DNA of 64,000 nucleotides, from positions 279,959 to 343,958 of the forward strand of contig NZ_JACHXO010000007.1 of NCBI RefSeq assembly GCF_014192155.1. The letters are read 5' to 3'. The position numbers were made by a program, and so were the translations under genes. How positions within the stretch are numbered: the first letter of the stretch is position 1; each line of letters starts with the position of its first letter. Positions 57,997 to 64,000 of this stretch are shown piece after piece. The DNA comes from Roseateles terrae. Lineage in GTDB: Bacteria; Pseudomonadota; Gammaproteobacteria; Burkholderiales; Burkholderiaceae_C. Below the pieces are notes generated by a model. The model had not been told where the DNA came from. It saw only the letters and a program-made list of their open reading frames with translations, and ran no database searches.

Positions 57997-59556
57997 ATGA
58001 ATGCGCCAGAGATGTTTGCGCCCTCGGGGGCGGCGGTGGAGTCCTCGTCGTCACCGTTCCCACCACGGTTTTCCAATCGCTTCCATCAGCTGGGACCGGC
58101 GTTCTTCACCGAGCTGAAGGCGTCGAGCCTGCCGGACCCGCACTGGATCGCGGTGAGCCCGTCCTGCAGCGAGCTGCTGGGCTGGCCGGCCGACTGGTGG
58201 GAGCGTCCCGACGCCCTCGCCGCCTTCAGCGGCAACGCCCCCCTGCCCGGCATGCAGCCGCTGGCCAGCGTCTACAGCGGGCACCAGTTTGGGGTGTGGG
58301 CCGGACAACTCGGCGACGGTCGCGCCTTGTGGCTGGGGGAAGTCGAAGCGCCCGGCGGCCCGCTGGAGCTGCAGCTCAAGGGGGCCGGACAGACGCCCTA
58401 CTCCCGCCGCGGCGACGGGCGCGCGGTGCTGCGCTCGTCCATCCGTGAATATCTCTGTTCCGAAGCGATGGCCGGTCTGGGCATTCCGACGACGCGAGCG
58501 CTGTGTCTGGTTGGCTCCCAGGTCCTGAAGGTGCAGCGGGAAGCGGTGGAAACCGCCGCCGTGGTCACCCGCGTCGCGCCCAGCTTCCTGCGCTTTGGCC
58601 ACTTCGAGCATTTCGCGCATCACGGTCAGCATGATCAGTTGCGCGAGTTGTTTGACTATTTCCTGCAGGCCTATGCACCAGACTGCGCGGATGCGCCCAA
58701 TCCGGTGCCTGCGGTGCTGGCCCGGGTCTGCGCGCAGACCGCGGAGCTGATCGCGCAGTGGCAGGCGGTGGGTTTCATGCATGGCGTGATGAACACCGAC
58801 AACATGTCGATGCTGGGCCTGACCATCGACTACGGCCCGTTCGGCTTTATGGACGGCTTCAACCCGGCCCACATCTGCAACCATTCCGACCATCAGGGCC
58901 GGTATGCCTTCGCCCGCCAGCCTCAGATCGGCCTGTGGAACCTGCATGCGCTGGCGCAAGCGCTGTTCCCGCTGATGCCCACGGCCGACAGCGACGCCGA
59001 TGCCGCTGCCGAGGAACTGCAGGAGGCACTGGAGGTCTACCGCGAGCGCTTCGGCCAGGCCCTGCTGGGTGCCATGCGGGCCAAGCTGGGCCTGCAGGAC
59101 GCACTGGACGACGACGGCCTGCTGATCGACGACTGGCTGCGCCTGCTGGCCAAGCACCAGAGCGACTACACCCTGGCGCACCGCCGCCTGTCCGCTTTCG
59201 ACCCGGACCAGCCCGCCGACGCCCCGGTGCATGCGCCGCTGCGCGACCTCTTCCTGGACCGCGAGGCCTTCGATGCCTGGGCGCTGCGGTATGCCGAGCG
59301 CTTGAAGAAGTCGGCGGCCGACCCATCTATGTCGTCTGAAGCGCGTTCTGCGCGCATGAATGCGGTCAATCCGGCGGTGGTGCTGCGCAACCATCTGGCA
59401 CAGACCGCCATCGAGCGAGCCGAAGCGGGCGATTTCTCCGAAGTGCAGCGGCTGCAGCAGGTGCTCAGCCGCCCGTACGACGATCCCCTCAACCCCGCAG
59501 ACGCCGGCCTTCCGCCCGACTGGGCGCAACATCTGGAGGTGTCCTGTTCATCATGA
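57997..59556 (+). CDS. selO: protein adenylyltransferase SelO
   Basis: This 519-residue pseudokinase-fold enzyme transfers AMP to protein hydroxyls. Visible are [20 protein letters not shown] (nucleotide site), [21 protein letters not shown] split into shorter pieces, and [22 protein letters not shown] with the metal Asp. ATG 57997 is chosen; the open frame 5' is unsupported. It overlaps msrB by four bases. Confidence 0.93.
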   Translation: MNAPEMFAPSGAAVESSSSPFPPRFSNRFHQLGPAFFTELKASSLPDPHWIAVSPSCSELLGWPADWWERPDALAAFSGNAPLPGMQPLASVYSGHQFGVWAGQLGDGRALWLGEVEAPGGPLELQLKGAGQTPYSRRGDGRAVLRSSIREYLCSEAMAGLGIPTTRALCLVGSQVLKVQREAVETAAVVTRVAPSFLRFGHFEHFAHHGQHDQLRELFDYFLQAYAPDCADAPNPVPAVLARVCAQTAELIAQWQAVGFMHGVMNTDNMSMLGLTIDYGPFGFMDGFNPAHICNHSDHQGRYAFARQPQIGLWNLHALAQALFPLMPTADSDADAAAEELQEALEVYRERFGQALLGAMRAKLGLQDALDDDGLLIDDWLRLLAKHQSDYTLAHRRLSAFDPDQPADAPVHAPLRDLFLDREAFDAWALRYAERLKKSAADPSMSSEARSARMNAVNPAVVLRNHLAQTAIERAEAGDFSEVQRLQQVLSRPYDDPLNPADAGLPPDWAQHLEVSCSS

Positions 59557-59990
59557 GCAAGCCTGTGAACCATCAAGAACGCGACCGCGACAGCGACTAC
59601 GAAGTCAAGAAGACCGACGCCGAATGGCGCGAGCAGCTCGACCCGATCCAGTATCAGGTGGCCCGCCACGCCGCGACCGAGCGGGCCTTCACCGGCAAGT
59701 ACTGGGATCACTGGGAATCCGGCCAGTACAACTGCGTGGGCTGCGGCACACCGCTGTTCCAGGCGGACACCAAGTTTGACGCCGGCTGCGGCTGGCCCAG
59801 CTACTACGAGCCGATCAATTCGGAGGTGGTGGAACGGGTGGTGGACGAGAGCCACGGCATGGTGCGGGTGGAAGTGCGGTGCAACAAATGTGGCACCCAC
59901 CTCGGCCACGTCTTTCCCGACGGACCGGAACCGACCGGCGAGCGGTTCTGCATCAACTCGGCCGCGATAGACTTCAAGCCTCAGCGCTGA
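59553..59990 (+). CDS. msrB: methionine-R-sulfoxide reductase
   Basis: This 145-residue enzyme reduces methionine-R-sulfoxide in proteins. It has two CxxC zinc pairs (CVGCG and CNKCG) and the catalytic Cys in [11 protein letters not shown]. It overlaps selO by ATGA. Both genes act in redox response, so coupled translation is notable. Confidence 0.96.
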   Translation: MSKPVNHQERDRDSDYEVKKTDAEWREQLDPIQYQVARHAATERAFTGKYWDHWESGQYNCVGCGTPLFQADTKFDAGCGWPSYYEPINSEVVERVVDESHGMVRVEVRCNKCGTHLGHVFPDGPEPTGERFCINSAAIDFKPQR

Positions 59991-60011
59991 GCGCCGTTTC
60001 CGGTTTTTCGA

Positions 60012-60674
60012 ATGAAGTTGTTGCTCGATTTCCTGCCGCTCCTGCTGTTTTTCGCGACGTTCAAGTACGCGGACGCGCAGCCGGAGTGGGCAGCCAGTTT
60101 CGCCACCGAACATCTCGGTTTTCTTGTCTCCGGCGGCCAGGTGCCGGCCGAAGTGGCCCCGGTGCTGCTGGCCACGGTGGTGGTCATGGCCGCCACGGTG
60201 GCGCAGGTGCTCTTTCTCAAGCTCACCCGCCGCAAGGTCGATCTGATGCTGTGGATCAGCCTGGTGCTGGTCACGGTGATGGGCAGTGCCACCATCTATT
60301 TCCACAGCGAAGTCTTCATCAAGTGGAAGCCCTCGCTGCTGTACTGGGCCTTTGCGCTGACCTTCCTGTTCAGCCATCTGGTGCTGGGCCGCAACCTGCT
60401 GCGCAAGATGCTGGGCGGTGAGCTGCAGCTGCCGGACGTGGTGTGGAATCGGCTGAATTGGGCCTGGGCCCTGTTCTTCGGAGCCATGGGGTTTGCCAAT
60501 CTTTACGTCGCTTACGAGTTCAGCAGCGCCGCCTGGGCCAACTTCAAGGCCTTCGGATCGACTGGCCTGATTGTGCTGTTCACCCTCGCCCAGGGGATCT
60601 ACATGAGCCGCTACCTGCCGGAGCCCTCCGAGGCTGCGGACACCCCGAAAGATCCCCAGGAGCAGCGTCGATGA
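60012..60674 (+). CDS. yciB: YciB/septation protein A family inner-membrane protein
   Basis: This 220-residue protein has about five or six hydrophobic segments, with KLLLDFLPLLLFFATFKYAD at the start and YFHSEVFIKWKPSLLYWAFA in the middle, clear for YciB/IspA. Its role is in cell envelope and division in some bacteria. It overlaps the BolA-family gene by four bases (ATGA). Confidence 0.92.
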   Translation: MKLLLDFLPLLLFFATFKYADAQPEWAASFATEHLGFLVSGGQVPAEVAPVLLATVVVMAATVAQVLFLKLTRRKVDLMLWISLVLVTVMGSATIYFHSEVFIKWKPSLLYWAFALTFLFSHLVLGRNLLRKMLGGELQLPDVVWNRLNWAWALFFGAMGFANLYVAYEFSSAAWANFKAFGSTGLIVLFTLAQGIYMSRYLPEPSEAADTPKDPQEQRR

Positions 60675-61039
60675 GCGGCACCCAGCACCCGCAAGGTCCG
60701 GGAACCCCGATGGATACGGGCTTCGCGAGCGCAGCCCCGGCAGCGGCGGGCGGCTTGGCGGCGGAGATTGAAGCGCGCGTCCAGGCCGCGCTGGCCCCTG
60801 ACTCAATGCAACTACGCGATGACAGCGCCTTGCATGCCGGCCATGCGGGGGCCCGCGAAGGGGGGCACTATTACCTTGAAATCGTGAGTCCGCGCTTTGC
60901 CGGTTTACCCAGGGTGGCGCGGCATCGGCTCGTATATGATGCCCTCGCCGATCTGATGAAGAAGGGCATTCACGCGCTGGCCATTGATGCGCGCGCGCCC
61001 GACGAACAGCAGAACAAGGTCCATGAGCAGCGCCGTTGA
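60671..61039 (+). CDS. BolA family protein
   Basis: This 122-residue protein has a long Gly/Ala-rich N-terminus, then the BolA fold with ALAPDSMQLRDDSALHAGH and HYYLEIVSPRFAGLPRVARHR. BolA proteins work with monothiol glutaredoxins in iron-sulfur trafficking or affect morphology. The ATG at 60671 overlaps the yciB stop. Confidence 0.9.
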   Translation: MSGTQHPQGPGTPMDTGFASAAPAAAGGLAAEIEARVQAALAPDSMQLRDDSALHAGHAGAREGGHYYLEIVSPRFAGLPRVARHRLVYDALADLMKKGIHALAIDARAPDEQQNKVHEQRR

Positions 61040-61101
61040 TCGGCGCTTTGTTTTGGAGCGTGATTGACGCTCACCGGGAGTCTCTGAAAGGCCCTTTATC
61101 C

Positions 61102-61896
61102 ATGAAGAAGTTTGTGCTTGCCGCCACTGTGGCGGCCCTTGGCGCCCTGTCCCTGCCGGCCATGGCGCAGAACATCGCAATCGTGAACGGCAAGGCCGTT
61201 CCGAAGGCCCGTGCTGACCTGCTGATCTCGCAGATCGCCAAGAGTGGCCAGCCTCGCAGCCCGGAAATGGAAAGCAAGGTCAAGGACGAAGTGGTGCTGC
61301 GTGAAATCTTCATGCAGGAAGCCGAGAAGCGCGGTCTGGCTGCTTCGAACGACTACAAGGCTCAGCTGGAACTGGCCCGCCAGTCGCTGCTGATCCGCGA
61401 GCTGTTCGCCGACTACGCCAAGAAGAACCCGGTGACCGACGCCGAAGCCAAGGCCGAGTACGACAAGTTCAAGGCCCAGGCCCCGAGCAAGGAATACCAC
61501 GCCCGTCACATCCTGGTGAAGACCGAAGACGAAGCCAAGGCGCTGATCAAGCAGCTGAACGGCGGCGCCAAGTTTGACGACCTGGCAGGCAAGAGCTCGA
61601 TCGACACCGAATCGGCCAAGAACGGTGGCGACCTGGGCTGGTCCACCCCGGACACCTACGTGCCGGAATTCGGTCAGGCACTGAGCCAGCTCAAGGGCGG
61701 CGAAATGACCCAGACCCCGGTCAAGACCCAGTTCGGTTTCCACATCATCAAGCTGGAAGAAGTGCGTGACGCGCAGTTCCCCGCCTTTGATGACGTGAAG
61801 GCCCAGATCGTTCAGCGCATCAGCCAGCAGAAGGTTGCCGCCTTCCAGGAAGAGCTGCGCACCAAGGCCAAGACGGACTACAAGTTCTCGAACTGA
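61102..61896 (+). CDS. parvulin-type peptidyl-prolyl isomerase, exported
   Basis: This 264-residue periplasmic folding factor has a signal peptide (MKKFVLAATVAALGALSLPA, ending MAQ), a SurA-like helical N-domain and a PpiC/rotamase domain (about 130-230) with YHARHILVKTEDEAKALI, GGDLGWSTPDTYVPEFGQAL and FGFHIIKLEEVR. The start at 61102 is supported by the signal peptide. A terminator follows. Confidence 0.93.
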   Translation: MKKFVLAATVAALGALSLPAMAQNIAIVNGKAVPKARADLLISQIAKSGQPRSPEMESKVKDEVVLREIFMQEAEKRGLAASNDYKAQLELARQSLLIRELFADYAKKNPVTDAEAKAEYDKFKAQAPSKEYHARHILVKTEDEAKALIKQLNGGAKFDDLAGKSSIDTESAKNGGDLGWSTPDTYVPEFGQALSQLKGGEMTQTPVKTQFGFHIIKLEEVRDAQFPAFDDVKAQIVQRISQQKVAAFQEELRTKAKTDYKFSN

Positions 61897-61944
61897 GGTC
61901 CCCGCTGAAAGCACTCGACGGCTGACTGTGTCGCCGTCATGATG

Positions 61945-61983
61945 CAAGCCCGTGTTGCTGAACGTCAGCCGCGGGCTTTTTTT
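61945..61983 (+). terminator. intrinsic terminator after the parvulin gene
   Basis: AAGCCCGTG and CGCGGGCTT pair (with one G-T) around a loop of about 15 nt, then seven T. It ends the yciB-bolA-ppiC transcript. Confidence 0.85.
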
Positions 61984-61991
61984 CTGGATGG

Positions 61992-62561
61992 ATGAGTTTC
62001 ATGACGGCTTCCCGTTTGGCCCGGCGTCTGCTGCCCTCGCCTGAATTCTTGTCTCGCACGCGGGGGCTGGGCTGGTTGGGTGAATATCTGCGGGAGCGGC
62101 CGTGGTTGTGGGTGGCGCACCGGCGGCGGGTGGCGCTGGGCGCGGCGGTGGGGCTGGCGGTGGGGGTGATTCCGCTGCCCACCCAGATGCTGCTGGCGGC
62201 GCTGGCGGCCATCGCCTTCCGCGCCAATGTGGCGGCCGCAATCGCGGCCACCTGGCTGACGAATCCGCTGACGCTGGTGCCGATCTGGGGGCTGGCGATT
62301 TTCCTGGGCCGTCAGGTGCTGGGCATTCACGGGCCGATTTCGGCGCCGAAGGAACTGGCGCTGGATTGGTCACAGCCGTCGAGCTGGTGGCCGGCGGTGG
62401 CGCAGTGGTTCGCGGAGCTGGGGACGCCGCTGCTGGTCGGGTTGCCGCTGGCGGGCATCGTGCTGGGGGCGAGCCTGTATGTCATCGTCTACATCGGGTG
62501 GTGGATGGTCATCCGGATGGAGCGGCGGCGGCGGTTGCGGGAGCGGGCGCTGAGGATTTGA
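61992..62561 (+). CDS. DUF2062 domain membrane protein
   Basis: This 189-residue protein has the DUF2062 pattern: ALGAAVGLAVGVIPLPTQMLLA and NPLTLVPIWGLAIFLG, with two to four hydrophobic segments. A start at 62001 is nearly as good. Function is unknown; the family is conserved near lipid-related genes. Its stop overlaps the next start (TGATG). Confidence 0.85.
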   Translation: MSFMTASRLARRLLPSPEFLSRTRGLGWLGEYLRERPWLWVAHRRRVALGAAVGLAVGVIPLPTQMLLAALAAIAFRANVAAAIAATWLTNPLTLVPIWGLAIFLGRQVLGIHGPISAPKELALDWSQPSSWWPAVAQWFAELGTPLLVGLPLAGIVLGASLYVIVYIGWWMVIRMERRRRLRERALRI

Positions 62562-63031
62562 TGCGGGTGTATCCGTTCAGGCCGACGTCCACCACGAAGC
62601 TCCAGCCCGGGGACTTTTGGGCACTGCCGCTGGCAGACGGCAAGTTTGGTTGCGGCCGGGTCATCGCCATCAAGGCGGATGCGGGACCGGGCCAGCGAAG
62701 CATGCTGCTGGCCGGGGTGATGGACTGGGTGGGTACCTCACCCCCAAGCGTAGACAGTCTTGCGGGCTGCGCGACCCGTGCGCAGGGGCAGATTCATCTG
62801 CGATCCATCTGGGAGACGGGCGGGGAGATTCTCGGCAACCGGCCGCTCGAAGCGGATGGCATTGAGGTGGGGGAATTCCTGTCGGAACAGCCGGGCCGGA
62901 ATTGCATGCTCATGCGGGGGTATGACGTTGTTAGGCCAGCTACCTCGGACGAGCAGCTTCGCTTGCCTGTGTTTCCGACTTGGGGGTATCTCGTGATGGT
63001 GCGTTTGGTCCAGGCAAGGGTCGGAGCCTAG
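62561..63031 (+). CDS. Imm26-like immunity protein
   Basis: This 156-residue soluble protein fits the Imm26 family: RPTSTTKLQPGDFWALPLADG, then KFGCGRVIAIK, and a C-terminal FPTWGYLVMVRLVQA. Imm26 proteins neutralise toxins of polymorphic toxin systems. No toxin gene is visible here. Its start overlaps the DUF2062 stop, an unusual coupling for an immunity gene. Confidence 0.65.
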   Translation: MRVYPFRPTSTTKLQPGDFWALPLADGKFGCGRVIAIKADAGPGQRSMLLAGVMDWVGTSPPSVDSLAGCATRAQGQIHLRSIWETGGEILGNRPLEADGIEVGEFLSEQPGRNCMLMRGYDVVRPATSDEQLRLPVFPTWGYLVMVRLVQARVGA

Positions 63032-63046
63032 ATCTCAAGATCATTC

Positions 63047-63499
63047 ATGAATGTCCGTCGCTCTATCGCAGCCTGCACCCTGTTGCTCATCCAAAGCGCA
63101 GGGGCAAACGTCATCTCATTAGAGGCGCTCCCTGACGACGTTTATCGCCGGATTGAAGGCTGTTCGTGCACATTCCATCGTGTGGGCTCAAGCGCGGGTT
63201 CTTCGTTGATTGGTTGGGCCTTGGGGCCAAGTCGCTCAGAGCAGCAGCCACATGCTTTCATCCAGATCGGCGGCGACACGCGCGAGCTGCCGCTCCTGCG
63301 TCAAACGGGCACCAAGCATGGCACCACCTGGACTTTCGGGACGCGGGACCTGACGGCAATCCTCGCCTGTAGAGAAGTCCAGACGCCCGCCAGCTCATAT
63401 GCAGAGTCGGAGGGCGTTGTCCTGCGCGGCAAGCTCCTCGTGCGCGATGGCAAGCTCCGCAGTCGTGCGATCCCTGTTGAGGGTGCTTGCGGATGCTAG
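63047..63499 (+). CDS. secreted small protein, unknown
   Basis: This 150-residue protein begins with a signal peptide (MNVRRSIAACTLLLIQSAGA) and contains Cys residues in EGCSCTF, ILACRE and EGACGC, which may form disulfides. No family is recognised. It follows the Imm26-like gene by 15 nt. Confidence 0.5.
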   Translation: MNVRRSIAACTLLLIQSAGANVISLEALPDDVYRRIEGCSCTFHRVGSSAGSSLIGWALGPSRSEQQPHAFIQIGGDTRELPLLRQTGTKHGTTWTFGTRDLTAILACREVQTPASSYAESEGVVLRGKLLVRDGKLRSRAIPVEGACGC

Positions 63500-63852
63500 T
63501 TGCCCCAAAAACTCACATTCGCTGTCCGCTGCCCACCTGGCGGGTTTTCAAACTTTGGAGATCTTTACCGTGCCAACCGCAGGGGTTAGCTGAAAGCAGC
63601 CTTCGATGATTTGCTTCATCTCGTTTAGGCTGCCAAACGTAGGCGGCCATCGAAGTCATGTTGCTCCGCAAAGCGCTGCCTAGAATGCTCGAATGCATCA
63701 ACGACTGAATTGACCTCCAGGAGTTGGCCAGCCAGGGTCTATGCCAGGGCGATGATTTGAGACGGGGTTGAGCAACAAGTGTGGCGACGGCTTTGCAGTG
63801 GGCGCTGCCACTCACCTGTCATCTCAATCACAGACAGCTTTCGGGCAGCAGT
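63500..63852. other. 353-bp region with gene debris before the IS end
   Basis: No intact gene is supported. On the minus strand a run of about 35 codons reads as a plausible C-terminus (QLLEVNSVVDAFEHSRQ, then FAEQHDFDGRLRLAA) but is closed by a stop upstream, so it may be a remnant. The right end of an IS3-family element begins at about 63853. Confidence 0.4.
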
Positions 63853-64000
63853 GAATCAACCCGGTTTCCGCGGAGGCTGTTTGGTTTAAGTCAGGCCATT
63901 ACGGGGGAGTTCTGACTGGCGAGTTGCCGATAGTAGTTTGCCTCGGCCTCAGCGGGCGGGATGTGGCCGATGGGCGCAAGCAGGCGATGGTGGTTAAACC
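63853..64000 (-). mobile_element. IS3-family element, one end only
   Basis: The end TGAATCAACCCGGTTTCCGC is read as a terminal inverted repeat of the IS3 family (resembling IS407/IS1222-type ends). The transposase frame lies just inside. The element continues past the window, so its left end and target-site duplication cannot be seen. Confidence 0.7.
63891..64000 (-). CDS. IS3-family transposase OrfB, C-terminal end
   Basis: The partial frame ends FNHHRLLAPIGHIPPAEAEA, then NYYRQLASQNSPVMA and stop. The NHxRxxxPIGxIPPAEAE pattern is the C-terminus of IS3-family integrase-type transposases. Its 5' part is outside the window. Confidence 0.85.
   Translation of the reverse strand, partial: FNHHRLLAPIGHIPPAEAEANYYRQLASQNSPVMA

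Noticed and set aside
63513..63815. 100-codon minus-strand frame near the IS end
   Set aside because: Composition and lack of any family suggest chance; a different frame in the same region looks more like a remnant C-terminus.

Overview
The window is about 66% G+C and reads as the chromosome of a betaproteobacterium in Burkholderiales, most like the Roseateles/Mitsuaria/Rubrivivax group. Three things point there: the block thrS-infC-rpmI-rplT-pheS-pheT-ihfA-merR-tRNA-Pro, the adjacent nadE and PII genes, and the DUF3619/DUF3106/RDD gene string. The genus is an inference from sequence style, not from a database search. Most of the window is ordinary core or catabolic chromosome; the accessory-looking parts are 6.0-10.8 kb, the two unknown proteins near 40 kb and 48 kb, and the right end from 62.5 kb.

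Layout: 1-2.1 kb (+) holds envelope genes (DUF3619, DUF3106, RDD, diacylglycerol kinase). 2.2-4.7 kb (-) is nadE followed by a PII signal protein. 4.7-5.9 kb (+) is a GNAT/FemAB-like protein. 6.0-10.8 kb holds a two-TM sensor-like protein, two small unknown genes and a large metallophosphoesterase with a GAF-like C-terminus. 11.0-14.3 kb holds soluble and membrane pyrophosphatases, divergent across a 535-bp gap with hairpins and G-runs. 14.5 kb is a J-domain-like protein. 15.5-19.4 kb (-) is a four-gene MCE/Mla-type lipid ABC transporter. 19.5-27.7 kb (-) is the translation operon. It is headed by a previously unexpected-looking threonine-rich leader peptide and terminator upstream of thrS.

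27.9-31.3 kb (-) is a TonB-dependent receptor and a patatin-like protein; 31.6-34.0 kb is tex. 34.2-39.6 kb (-) holds a small membrane protein, a flavoprotein, SDR, GST, ElaA-like acetyltransferase and a CurA-like reductase. 39.9-41.2 kb (+) and 47.7-49.1 kb (+) encode two unknown proteins that look like distant paralogues. Between them, 41.1-47.5 kb (-) is a beta-oxidation operon (thioesterase, SDR, acyl-CoA dehydrogenase, thiolase, FadB-like bifunctional enzyme) with a perfect palindrome just upstream of its first gene.

50.5-57.7 kb (-) is an acyl-CoA ligase followed by a complete Liv-type ABC transporter (substrate-binding protein, two permeases, two ATPases). It probably imports and activates a carboxylic acid rather than an amino acid. 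58.0-61.9 kb (+) is selO-msrB, yciB, a BolA-family gene and a parvulin peptidyl-prolyl isomerase. 62.0-63.5 kb (+) is DUF2062, an Imm26-like gene and a small secreted protein, followed by gene debris and the end of an IS3-family element that runs off the window.
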